Notes under the pieces: model-generated
Told to the model about the DNA's origin: nothing
The model's database searches: none
What the model saw: only the letters and a program-made list of their open reading frames with translations
Program-made: the position numbers and the translations under genes
Assembly: GCA_003667245.1 (NCBI GenBank)
Contig: RCNN01000528.1
Location: 1 to 22,140 of the forward strand
DNA: 22,140 bases
From: Heterostelium multicystogenum
Taxonomy: Eukaryota; Evosea; Eumycetozoa; Acytosteliales; Acytosteliaceae
Direction: 5' to 3'
In this document: piece after piece, positions 1 through 10,813 of the stretch
How the letters are laid out: each line of letters starts with the position of its first letter
Numbering within the stretch: the first letter of the stretch is position 1

Positions 1-91
1 TGTATCTATGATTTTTAATTTGATTTTTTAATTGTGATTTTGATGCTTTCTATTTATGTAATATTTATTTATTAAATTATTATTATTTTTT

Positions 92-2077
92 TTACAACTT
101 CAAAAAACTTGAAATTTCATCTTTGGGTTGGTACGTTTGTCGAGGGAACCACGGACGGCCAAAGTTGGTCTTGGAAGCGAGGATCTTTTGGAGGCAACTC
201 TTCTTGACATCCTCAGAGGTGACTTTGCTGACTTCGGCGGCGAATTCTTCTGGGGTCAAAAAACCTTGGTGTTGTAGAGAGCTTGCTTACCGAACAATTG
301 GAGAGCAGATGAACGTTGTTCGCACAAATCAAAGAAGTGTCTCTTGGTCAATTTGCTTGGCACGCTCCAACTCTTGTCCGGAGGTACGGGAGGCGGCGAC
401 CAACTCGGCAACCAATTGCTTGACGACGGCGGAAACGTCGGCAGTCTCTGAGGCGGTGGCATAGATACCGAAAAGACCAGAGTCGGCGTAGTTGAATGAG
501 AAAACATTCGGCAGACTCTACGGAACCGTTGGACTTCTCGAGCAAGTTGAAGAGACGTGAGGTCTTACCGGTACCTGGGGCGGTGAGTGGGGTGGTGGAA
601 CCACTTCCCATGATGGCTTGGAGGACAGCGGCGGCAACCAAATCCTTGGTGGCAGCGGTGGCGCTGAAACCTTCGAATGCCAAAGCAACAGAGGTGGTAC
701 CAGTTTGGTAGGTGAGTGAGTCACCACCAACGTATTTAGCTTGAGTACGTGGGATTTGGACTTGCTCTGATGATTTTCCGGAACGACCAAACTTGATGTT
801 TTCAGCTTCGGAGACCAATTCCTTGTGCTCCAAACCAACCACCGACGAGGACCATGTTGGATGGGCTGTAGACTTGGTTGGCATATGATTGGACTTCCTC
901 GAAGCTCAAGTTACCCAAGTTGCATGATGGGGCAACCAATGGACGACCGAGGGTACGACCACGGTAGGCGGCCTTGTGTAAATCTTCAAACAAAGCAGTT
1001 TGTGTGCAGTGTGACAATGACTCAGACTCCTCGCTGGTGAAGGCAGCAGTGTCACGAACCTCGTGGTATGGGAGGGTTGGGTTGGTCAACTCACCAATGA
1101 TTGAGAGCATTTGGAGAGATGAGGTTGGGAGAATTTGGGTGGAGATCAAAAGGTTTGTCACGGCTGGATTGGGCGAAAGCAGTGGAACCCATGACTTCGA
1201 TTTCACGTTGGACTTCCAAGTGAATCTTTGATGCGTTTGATTGGAAAACCATATTCTTCAAGACTTGGTTGACACCAGCAGTTTGTTGTGTTTCGAATCT
1301 GCTACCAGTGTTGACCAAGAGACCCAATGAAACAGCTGGACCAGTGAATCCACCTGACAATGAAACAACCTTTAATCCATTGGCAAGAGTTGACAATTCT
1401 GCAACTCTCTTTGTCTCTTGAAAAGTGCTAGATGAATACTGTAGTTGTACGTGTGAGGAGTAGGTATAGATAAACAATTAATATTATTGTTTCTTGAAAA
1501 TTTTTGAAAATTTTTTTAAACTGATCATCATCATCATCATTCGGTTTTATTGTTGTTGTTGATAGCTAAATAAGTTGTTTTCATTCGATTAGCTTTGACA
1601 TATATTTATTCCTGTATTGTTGTTGTTGATGATGTTGACTTATGATTCGATTTGTTGGTTTGTTTGTTTGTTTGTTGTTTAGCTAAATCGCAAATCATCA
1701 AATATGATAAATCAGAATCATAAATCAATCTGTTCTTTCATATTTGATTTGAAAATGTTATGTAAACTGTTAAAGTAGATAGCTATCTACGTCTATAGTC
1801 TGTTCTTTCCTATTTAGATTCATTTGATTTGTTTGTTGTATTTGATATGATGATGATTATTGATTATATGACTAACTAACTTTATTCGATTATTGTTTTT
1901 ATTATTATTATGATTATGATTATCAAAGTTATCGAAACAGTGTAAGTTAAGTCATTATAATGTATATTATGATTTTAAATGATGGATGTGTGTGATGATG
2001 ATGGATGTTGATATGATTAGTTGATCACCTACATATCTGGCAATGAGAGATGATGGTTTAGAGAATCTTGATAACAT
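92..2077 (-). CDS. UQCRC2: Mitochondrial complex III core protein 2 (UQCRC2-type, M16 family); frame broken by indels
   Basis: Encodes a core subunit of the ubiquinol-cytochrome c reductase complex in the mitochondrial inner membrane. Exon 1 (2077-2033) gives MLSRFSKPSSLIARY, a basic, Ser-rich mitochondrial presequence. A 594-nt intron (2032-1439, GTAGGT...ACAG) follows in phase 0, and exon 2 resumes with YSSSTFQETKRVAE and runs to a TAA at 94-92. The order of conserved stretches follows human UQCRC2: ANGLKVVSLSGG, GSRFETQQTAG, HKAAYRGRTLGRPL, NMVLVG, NYADSGLFGIYA. The HxxEH zinc motif of the catalytic beta-MPP subunit is absent: GVNQVLKNMVFQSN stands in its place, so a non-catalytic core 2 is more likely than a peptidase. 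Five frame breaks are visible: extra base near 1154, 840, 507 and 352, missing T in the T run at 258-263. Each is resolved by switching frame. Codons are strongly C-ending. Downstream neighbour upstream on the same strand is the GT13 gene. Confidence 0.88.
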
Positions 2078-2538
2078 TGTTGCTGCTATGATAAATCTAT
2101 CTATATTGTTGTTGGGCTGTTATGTAGCTGCTTGTTTTCGAATGATAGATCGATTCGTATTGTCTGTCTGAAGATATATATTAAATTACTATTAGTAATA
2201 TTGAATATATAAATATGAAGAAATCACTTTGCGAGAAAAGAGATTATAAACAATAATGATATTAAAAAATAAAATTTAAAAACAAAAAGAATGATGCTGA
2301 TGATCTTTTTTTTTGTCAGTGAAACTTTGATTAGGTATTGTAGCTACACACACCAAAAAAACACACACGAAGTATCATTACAAATCAGTCATTGAAAAAA
2401 CTAAAAAAAAAATATGAAAAACACAAAACAAAAAAAAAAAACAACATACTAAAAAATCGAACTACGAAATCACAAGCGTAGTGGGAAATCATGATTGCTA
2501 TTGTTTGCAGGATCATCATGCAATTATACATGAACAGT
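2078..2538. other. Intergenic spacer, UQCRC2 promoter side
   Basis: AT-rich spacer between the start of UQCRC2 and the end of the GT13 gene, both on the minus strand. It contains A/T homopolymers (for example an A run near 2431-2440) and no reading frame or RNA structure I can support. It should hold the UQCRC2 promoter and the GT13 3' end. Confidence 0.5.
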
Positions 2539-4422
2539 TTATATTTGGTATTTGTGTCTTTCTTTGTCGATTACTCTTCTGCAGATGCATAGCTTCATTG
2601 TATCAGGGAGTGGTGGTAGTGTGCAACTGAGATGTGAAGGATTCGTTGGAATAACACATGTGAAGTTGTCAAATCGCAGTGGGGCGTTGTCGGATTCCGC
2701 GACTTCAACGCTGTCGCATGATTTCTCGTAAAGATAAAGCGTTGCCGCACTGTCCATCAATAAAAGTTGGTCTGATTCATGACAGAAGAGATCCATCTTC
2801 ATTCGATTGTGGGCACATCCATCTCTACAGTTCTGGTCTTTCAAAGCCAACAGCTTCACCACCAGCTTATCATTGGTTACTTTGAAGACATTGGCTTTCG
2901 ACTTGACAGTGCTCAGTGAGACGTCGTATTTGAGATCATTTGCTATGGTCTCCGATTCGACCAACATTTCGCGCTGCTCGACACTTGCGTAGAATTTTGA
3001 ATATCGACCAACCAGTACCACTTTCCAGCCATGCACAATAATATTGATCACACCCTTATATATTCCACGTACATTCCCACCATTTCCACGGCCAACTAGC
3101 CCAAGCGGCTTCAGATATCGCTCCCATGCAGGATCATTGTCAAATGAAACATCGTCCACAGTTATCGAGTAAATCAGTGACAGGTCAGCTGCTTTGGTAT
3201 TCTGGTCAAACAATGGTAACAAGTCCATTGATTCAATTCTAATGGATTTCATCAAAGCTCTCTCAAGATTTATATCATAATTGTCTTTTGACAAATAGGT
3301 AAAATCTGCATCATTATAATCCTGCCATTCTACTTTGGGTAAAGCAACTTGCATAAAAGGACCATCCATTATCTTCTGGGACTCCGTTATCTAAATATTT
3401 ATCCAACAATTATTAAAATCGATTCCAAATTAATTTTATAGTCCTCGAAAAACACCTACAAAAATCAAGGAGTGTCCTTGTTGCATTTGGAGAGTGTGAA
3501 ACTCTCGGAATATCTGGAGACAAACAATAGTCTGTGGATTTCCAATGAGTTTTGCACGAAAACATCCCAAGGTGTGGACAATTCTCCCCATTTCGGGGCA
3601 ATCTTTTCATAATAAGTGACGTTGTTCACCATCCATCCAAGTCCGCCAAAGTGAGACTGTCTGCTGACAGTAAACATATTACTAGGCACCCTATCCCTCT
3701 GTGCTGCGAGCTTCCTCTCGTACCTGTAGGGAATCACCGGATACGATGCCCATTTAAAAGCATTGTCTCTCCATGCACTTACACAAAACAAGTTATTGTC
3801 TTGCCACAGTAGAGGCTCCAACCTTGTAAAGTAGTAAATCATATCCAACGATGGTATAAGATCATCTTCCAGAAAGATGGCAGATGGATACCTCTCAAAT
3901 ACTACTCTCATCGCCTCACGATATAGTTGATTGGTATATATATATTTTTCAACATCACTTCGGGGCAATCCATGTAATGTAATATTTGGTTTGGAATGCA
4001 ACATAAGAGTATTACTGCTAATCTTTTTATCTTTGGTTTTCTTGCTTTCGGTAGCAACAGAAGGTTGTAGGATGTTGATTATATCATATTTATCTAGGAT
4101 GGAGTCTATCGATTGAATTACCATCATTGAATACCAATACTCTATTTCTGTCGACATTAGTATTTTCCAACAATGTAGCCAGCAGTCTGTCCAAGTGTTT
4201 AGGTTTGTTTGAAGTCAAAATAACAATGAGAGGATGTTCTTTGAATGGTTGTTGAGATTTCTTTTTTGCTCCTGCTTTCATATATCGATATCCTTCAGTT
4301 TGAATCTCAATATGATTAGCATGTTTCTCTTTGTATTCATATTGGAAATAATAAAATAGATTTATAATCAGAAATACTGATATCAATAGAAAAAATAAAT
4401 GATGTGATTTTAAAATAGCCAT
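2539..4422 (-). CDS. Golgi GT13 (GnT-I/MGAT1-like) N-acetylglucosaminyltransferase with MGAT5-like Cys-rich C-terminus
   Basis: A predicted type II Golgi membrane protein of about 600 residues that should transfer GlcNAc to a mannose-containing glycan. The start MAILKSHH is followed by one hydrophobic anchor (about residues 9-26) and a basic stem. GT13 features follow in order: IVILTSNKPKHLDRLLATLL, VLVFNDGN, the metal-binding EDD in AIFLEDDLIPS (codons at 3861-3869, about residue 185), CVSAWRDN and FGGLGWMV. A 69-nt intron (3459-3391, GTAGGT...TTTAG) separates this from a second exon containing the rest of GT13 (WERYLKPLGLV, RGIYKGVINI). The last 90 residues hold eight Cys, ending MKLCICR, spaced as in the C-terminal module of MGAT5. 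Two frame breaks: extra base near 4108, missing G near 3478. The second exon could be mistaken for a separate gene starting at 3369, but it continues the GT13 alignment. The acceptor sugar cannot be fixed from sequence; POMGNT1-like activity is an alternative. Confidence 0.82.
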
Positions 4423-4804
4423 TTATTTATTAATCTATATCTATACTATATTTTAAATATATAATGGCATATATTTAAATGAATATTTATTAATAAACTC
4501 AAAGTAGTAATAATATTGTATATTTGGTTATTAAATAACAACAAAGTGATTTAAAATTTATTTCAATGACAAAATAGTAGTTTAAAATATTAAAGCACAC
4601 ACACACAAAAAAAAACAATCAATCAGAAGAAAGATATAAATTCATTATGTGTGTAGGGTGTATGTTTTATTTTGATCAGAATACAACAATGAAAATAAAC
4701 TTTTAAACTTTGGTCTACAACCGTTTAATTAAAATTTTTGATTTGTTATTTAAGAATTTACATAAAGTTATATATTTAATTTATTTTAAAAGTATTTTAG
4801 TTAT
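4423..4804. other. Intergenic spacer
   Basis: AT-rich spacer between the alpha-actinin stop and the GT13 start, both minus strand. Just past the alpha-actinin stop the minus strand carries AATAAA-like stretches (around 4785) that could serve as a polyadenylation signal. A CACACACACA run with A tract lies near 4597-4614. No gene is seen. Confidence 0.5.
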
Positions 4805-7469
4805 TTAATATAAAGTACCAACGAATGAGTTGTAGTCATATCCTTCGGCGGTCTTTGGCAAATGGGACAAGAGGTATTCAACCTTTTGGGGCATCTGGGA
4901 TGGCGGAACGGATTTTGAGCTTCGGTGATGAAATCCTTACCTTCGGCCATGGTCTTGAAGGCCTCTCTGGTAGAGTCGGCAGTGTCTGAACCCTTTCTTT
5001 GATTTGGAGAGGTAGTCAACGAATGGCTCGAAGGCAACGTCACCATTTTGGTCGGCAATTTGGGCAATGACACCGTCGAGTTGGGCATCAGTCAATTCTT
5101 CTCCGAGAGCCTTCAAACATGAAGAAAGCTCCAAACGGTTGAGTGAGTTGTTGTGATCCTTGTCGAAATGGTTGTAGCATGCACGGAATTCAGCGAGTTC
5201 TTCAGCAGTGACACCAGTGTGTGACTTGGAGAGGATTTCACCTTGAATGACTTGCTCGGACTTGTTGGCCAAGGTGATGAACTTCTCCCACTTCATCTTG
5301 AGTGACTCAATGGTAAGTTGAGTGTAACGGTTTGTCAGTGATTTGAGCCTCGTCCAATTGGTGTGACAATTGTACGCAGTCGTTGAGCAATGACTCGTTT
5401 TGTTGGGCGGCAGCCAAGACGGATTGGATAAACCTTCAATTGCTCCTCGGCACTTGATGAGTTGTTCTCAGAGAGAACGGTGGTTTGTTGAGTGCAGAAC
5501 TCGTTGACGTTTTGGGGCATTTTGGCGAATGATTGGCAGAGAGCATCGTTGTTGGTTTGGACTTGGAGCTCGTTGGCCAACAAAGTCTTACGCTCTTCGA
5601 TGGAGGCCAACAAAGCGTTCCACTTGTTGCTGACGTCCTCGTATGAGATGACAGAGTATGAGTTTTCGGCACGACCCAAGTTTCTGAGCTCTTGAGTCAA
5701 GTTGGCAAGAGCCTCCAATTCAGCGTATGTTGTGATTGCTCTTGGAGGAAGACATCAAAGGCAGCTTGGATCTCGTTGACGACTTCGACAGAGTCGGCAT
5801 TCAATGGGGTCAGAGACAGTGTCGTCAGCGGACTCGATCCAGACGTTCAATTGAGCAGCACGCTTGGCGAATTCGACCAACATGTCTTCGATCTTTTGCA
5901 ACTTGGCCAACTCTTCCAACAAAGCACTCTTGTAGGTGTCCAGCAGTGGTTTGGGTTTGGGCCCATTCGTTGGCAAAGAAGTTGTCTTTCTTGGTAACCA
6001 AAGCACCAGTCTCAGAGTAGGCAAGAGCCTCCAATTGTTGGATGATGGAGGTCAAATCAGCATTGGATTGTTGTTGCAATGATTGATATTCACCTTCGAA
6101 GGCTTCCAAGTTCTTCAACTTGGCTTGGACAGCAGTGATTGAGTCACCCAACTCGTTGGAGGTCAAGTAAGCAGACTTAGAAGCAATCCAAGACTCCAAC
6201 TTCTTGATGATACGGTTGTACTTTTGAAGGAGGTAGGCAATTTGCTTTTGACGCTTCAATTCCTTACGAAGAGCTTCGTTGTGCTCTTGCTCGTCCTTCT
6301 CCAACTTGGACCAACGAGAGTCAATGTCGGCTGGCAACAATCCTTGTGGTGGTACGAATGGCTCACGGTGGTTCAACTTCAACTTGGTTTGCAAGGAGTT
6401 TGAAAATAGTCTCGAGCTCGAGGAGCTCTTGACCTCTTGGTGGCTTCTCAGTGTTCTTGTAGGTCTTGTATGAAGCCATGTGTTGTTGGACTGACTCTAC
6501 AGAGTCACCAAAGTCACGAGCAGCCAAACGGTTGCTGGTGGCTTCGATCCATTGAACGAGAGTGGTGGCCACGGTTGATGTAGTCGGTCTTGGTTTGCTC
6601 GATTGACATGATGAAGTCAAGGACCTTGCTGACTTGCTTACCGGCAGACTCGGCCTTACGTGAGGAAGCAAAGTGGTGGTAGTATTGGGCGACGTAGGTC
6701 ATGACTGAACGCTCGTCTGGCTTTGGAACATCGAGCATATCGCTGACGTCCAACATCTTTGGGATGTCCAATTCACGCTCGGCAATATCGAAAGCCAATT
6801 GCAAGTTTCCAGCCTTGTCTTCCTTGTTCAAAGACTCGTAGTTGATCAAGTCTGGACGGTGCTTGGCGATGAGGGCACAGAATGCCAAACCATCTTGGAA
6901 GCTGGTGTGGAAGTTGTTGACCTTCAAGTTGAATGGGGCTGGGGTAGTGCAACGTTGGACCCAGAGCAAGAGAGCCTCCTTGGCGGACAACTCCTCGAGG
7001 GAGATGTCTTGGATGGCGAAACGCAAAATGATTGTCCAGATCATACCAAGAGTCATCTTAAGATTGGTGTCGACCAACTCCTCAGCACCAATACCGGCCA
7101 ACTTGACACCGTGGCTCTCGATGTGCTTCAAGCAAAGACCAATATTTTGAATGTTGTGAATTCTCAACTTTGGATTCTTGTTGATCTTGAATACTGGGTC
7201 GTTAGAGATGACCTCCAACAATTGGGCCAACTTGATACCATCAGCAAAATCTGTACCAATATTCTCGATTGATGATCCAACCTTTCTGAGATGTGAGTTT
7301 ACCCAACTGGTGAAAGTCTAAAAGTTATAACAGATCATCATATATTATAGTCATTAATTATTTGGTCGATCATGGGGCAAATGTGCGGTATCTTTCGAAA
7401 GATAGAGAATGTACATACCTTGGTTTGAGTCTTTTCCCAAGCCTTGTCCAAAAGTGATTTATCAGCCAT
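4805..7469 (-). CDS. abpA: Alpha-actinin, Ca2+-regulated actin crosslinker; frame broken by many indels
   Basis: An F-actin crosslinking protein of the cortical cytoskeleton, close in length and layout to Dictyostelium alpha-actinin A (about 860 residues). Exon 1 (7469-7419) encodes MADKSLLDKAWEKTQTK. A 101-nt intron (7418-7318, GTATGT...TTTAG) leads in phase 0 into TFTSWVNSHLRKVG, the first calponin-homology domain. CH2 follows (APFNLKVNNFHTSFQDGL, HRPDLINYESL), then four spectrin repeats (landmarks KPPRGQELLELE, REPFVPPQG, LLQKYNRIIKKLE, QLNVWIESADD) and two C-terminal EF hands. EF1 is canonical (DKDHNNSLNRLE). EF2 looks degenerate, lacking the first acidic residue and with Pro at position 12. 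The protein ends SFVGTLY with TAA at 4807-4805. Ten frame breaks are visible: extra bases near 6570, 6392, 5946, 5801, 5431, 5332, 4992, 4915 and 4885, one missing base near 5728. Codons are C-ending, as expected for an abundant protein. Confidence 0.93.
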
Positions 7470-9589
7470 TGTTTATATGTTGTTGTGTTGGTGGTTTTTA
7501 TTATTTATACAAAGAAAAATGAATACAAGATATTACAGAAACTAAAATAGAATAAATATAGGAATTGGATAGAATTAGTATCTTTTGATTTGATTGGTTT
7601 TAGTCGACAAGCAAGTTCTTTAGATATAAGTTAAGATACGTACAATAAGTATTTAATAATATATTTGATTATTATATATTATTATTTGTTATTTATTGTT
7701 GTAGTTGGTGGTATGTTTTAAAAAGTAGTTTTAGAAGAGAAGGGGTTGGTGGTGGTTGAATAATAGAATGAATCAAATTGGTTCATTTATAATATAAGAT
7801 AAAAACAAAAATGATGAATTTTTATTATTAATTGAAAAGTGGGTTTGTTTTTTTTGTTTTGTTTGAAAATTGATTAAATGAATCTGCCAATTTTGGAGAT
7901 GGGGGTACTCTATTGAATGGGGCTCTACCCCATAAAATGTGATCACAAATGTGTTTTTTGTTTTTATAGAAACCCATTTTTATGGTTTTAATGATGATGC
8001 TTAAAATTGGAATAAGATCAAAGTAGATGGCAGGTTATGTTAAAGTAGGAATTTAATTAATGTTAATGAATGCATGCAAACAAACACACCGTGCCCAAGA
8101 TTATCACTCAACTCAAAGTGATAAATCAGCTCTGGTTGTGATGCTGTTTCTGATGCATTCATCAGTCACTCCTTCAAATTTGATTAATTTGTAGATTATA
8201 ATAATTGAATGTTTATGACAACAATTGTTGCTATTATTATTATTATTTTGTTATTCGGTCAATCTTATTAATAACAATCAAACTCATTCCAACTATTATG
8301 TAACATTATGTTGGGTCAAAAACAATCAGCAAACAACCATTTTATGAATGATCGAATTCTACTTCCCTGTACTTCTTCGCTATTCATATAAAACATACCA
8401 TCATTCTTTTAATTTAATATTTATGTAGGAATGAAATGGAATATTTAAATGATTGTTGGTCGAAATTTCTTTGATTGAAACTTTAGAATGTTACAACACT
8501 TCGAATGCAGAGAGATAATCAATGAATCTATTGGACAATCAAACAAATGAATGTTGTTGAAAAAGTCATTTCCAGCCGATCATTTAAATTTAAGTAATGG
8601 TGAAATGATTTATAACAATAAATTAAATCTATTAATAATTCATTAAATTAATGTTGAATATCAAAGGAAGGAATACAGGGAAGTTCAATCAAATATAAAA
8701 TAGAAAAGGATATACTTAAAATTTAATCAGCAATTAATCAATCAATCATTCATTTGAACAGGTCCGAAACACAAAAACTGATCATCACTTTTATAATAAT
8801 CACACACAAAGAAAATAAACATAATATTAACTATAGTAGTAATAATAATAGTAGTAGTAATAATGGTAGTAATATATAAGAAATATAATTGTAATAGGAT
8901 ACAAATAAACATACAGATATTATCTGACAAAAGATTTTTAAACAAACATTTTGACATGACAACAATTGTCAGTATTATAAATATTTAATTTACTTCTTTA
9001 ATAGTATCAAACTCTTTTGCATGATATGACAGTGTTTGAAATGAAGATAAGATTAAGATATGATAGAGAAATGGTCGATGGGATGGTGATGTTGATGGTG
9101 GTACTGAAATCTACAATGAGATCTGTTTTGATCAAAGTGATCGGTCGACTAAAAAGTAAAGTCGATGATGAGAATTTATCTTGTCAGGGTTAAAATTCAT
9201 AACCTTATTAATAAAAAGTCATTTATTAATATTTAATTTTATTTTTGTTTTTTTTTTTTTTTTTTGTTGATTTTTTTGTTTTTAAGTGTTGTTGCTTTTG
9301 GTAAAAAAAATCCAAACTGTATTGGAGAAACCCCATTTGCATAAGTCATTAATTCAAACTGCTAATCAGACAATCAAAGCAATCAACAACCAATCACATA
9401 TCATTCAATTTATTTTTAATTTTATTATTACAATCGGTCGATTATACTTTTTTATTAAAGTTAAAAATAGTATAGAATAATAATTTGAAACACATCAAGA
9501 TATTATCAATTTACATTCTATAAAAATAATCTTAAACTAATAATATAGATAGTAGTCGATTCTTTCAATACATTATATATGTAGTATCT
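7470..9589. other. Long AT-rich non-coding region upstream of alpha-actinin
   Basis: No supportable gene. About 7470-8300 is T/G-rich on the plus strand, so A/C-rich on the alpha-actinin sense strand, the expected look of that gene's leader and promoter. Reading frames at 8742-8957 and 9286-9480 are built from trinucleotide and homopolymer repeats (for example the ATT/ACT repeats near 8835-8870) and encode hydrophobic or low-complexity sequence with no recognisable motif. A GC-rich hairpin lies at 7899-7935, and a T run of about 18 lies near 9248-9265. Confidence 0.55.
7899..7935. repeat. GC-rich inverted repeat (hairpin) in AT-rich spacer
   Basis: The arms ATGGGGGTA and TACCCCAT can pair across an 18-20 nt loop that itself contains ATGGGGCTC. 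It is the only GC-rich patch for several hundred bases. The right arm contains CCCATAA, which resembles the Dictyostelium upstream sequence element (DUSE) found about 60 bp before small non-coding RNA genes, but the preceding base is C rather than A/T. Confidence 0.4.
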
Positions 9590-10813
9590 ATATCACAATA
9601 TAACTAACCAAACAACAATAATAATAATAATAAATAAATAAGTTGTGTAGTAATAGTAATTGTAATAGTAGTAGCAGCGTGTTAGAAGTATTAGACAGAT
9701 TAATAGAGAAATAAAGTTATTGTATAAAGTACCACACAGCATCAAGTTGTAGTTCAGCAAAACAACAAATATACAAACAGCTTTAATACCACAGTAATAA
9801 ATAATTAAAATTATAGACATATATAGATAAAACTGCAATATCTATATAGATATTCATCCACCTCAAATCACTCATCCACACCCATACCACCAACATCACC
9901 AAGCTTGTAATTTAAATTACAACGTCTATCTCCCACACCCAACATCAACATTGTGGGTACAACACATAAATAAAAATTACCATATTAATCAATTAATCGA
10001 ATTAATAAATCACAATAACAACAAAACACAGTAGTAGTCCCATTAGCAATAATAAATAAATAAATAAAGAGAAAGTGAAAAGCAAACAGTAATAACAATA
10101 ATAGCACAACAGCAAAAAACAGCAAAACAACAACACAATACTTATTAAAATATTAAGTACCATTTCTTATTTTATTAATCTCAACAACAGCAACAACACA
10201 ATTTAATATAATTATAATTATTATTACTTTGAATCCAATTCAAGTATAGTTAAATATTGTTTGAATTGCCACTGTATTGTTATAATCTTCCAATTCAAAA
10301 AACAAAACATTACACACATTTGTTGTTGTCAAATAATATTAGTATTTGGTGATACTCAAAGTTTTAGATTTATCAAGTTTAAAAAAAACACAAAAAAAAA
10401 AAAAACAAACAAAAACAAAAAAAAACACAACTTCATATTTATTTTTATTTAAATTCGGGATCATATTTTATCTTAAGTGCAGCAGATATAATTATATATA
10501 TTTATATAATAATCACATCTAAACAACAATCAAAACAACAATCAATCAAAAATAAAGCACAACAATACATTTATCTTTTTTATATATAAATAAATCGTTT
10601 TATTTTATATATAAAAACACAGAATCAATCGAAACTGGAGTATATAAAATCTTGTTTTAGTTTTTTGTTTGGTGTGGGCATTACCAGCACCAAAACAATT
10701 CCACCGCCAACACAAGCGACAGGAGTAATCGTTGTATAGAGAAATCAACAGTAGCAACAGCTGCAGATTCAGAGGTAGCCGATAATAGTAAACAAAGCCA
10801 TAAATAATAATAA
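9590..10813 (+). promoter_or_regulatory. A/C-rich leader region upstream of the PDE gene, possibly with 5' coding parts
   Basis: On the plus strand this stretch is rich in A and C and poor in G and T (CAA, ACA, CAACAGCAAC repeats, poly-A near 10381-10425), the opposite skew to the region before it. In this window A/C richness on the sense strand marks leaders, so it probably belongs to the plus-strand PDE gene. Two possible coding pieces lie inside it: an ATG-less open frame 9831-10031 that is His/Pro-rich, and a Ser/Asn/Thr-rich frame about 10688-10804. I cannot place the true start codon. An 18-bp perfect palindrome lies at 9905-9922. Confidence 0.4.

Noticed and set aside
2539..3369. A separate gene starting at 3369 downstream of the GT13 gene
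   Set aside because: A 69-nt intron with good donor and acceptor joins it to the GT13 exon, and its first 130 residues complete the GT13 catalytic lobe.
5335..5718. Separate small coiled-coil proteins in the 4.8-6.7 kb region
   Set aside because: These are consecutive fragments of the alpha-actinin spectrin repeats separated by single-base indels.
92..7469. Calling UQCRC2 and alpha-actinin pseudogenes because of their many frame breaks
   Set aside because: Conserved protein continues across every break, no in-frame stop substitutions were noticed, splice sites are intact, and unrelated genes across the window show the same indel pattern.
8080..8170. C/D snoRNA candidate around GTGATAA/CTGA motifs
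   Set aside because: The boxes deviate from consensus, spacing is too short, and no terminal stem is present.
8742..8957. Minus-strand open frame with Ile/Thr repeats
   Set aside because: Generated by ATT/ACT repeats; no motif and low complexity.
9593..9838. Minus-strand open frame rich in Tyr, Leu and Ile resembling membrane segments
   Set aside because: AT-repeat artefact on the antisense strand of an A/C-rich leader; no family features.
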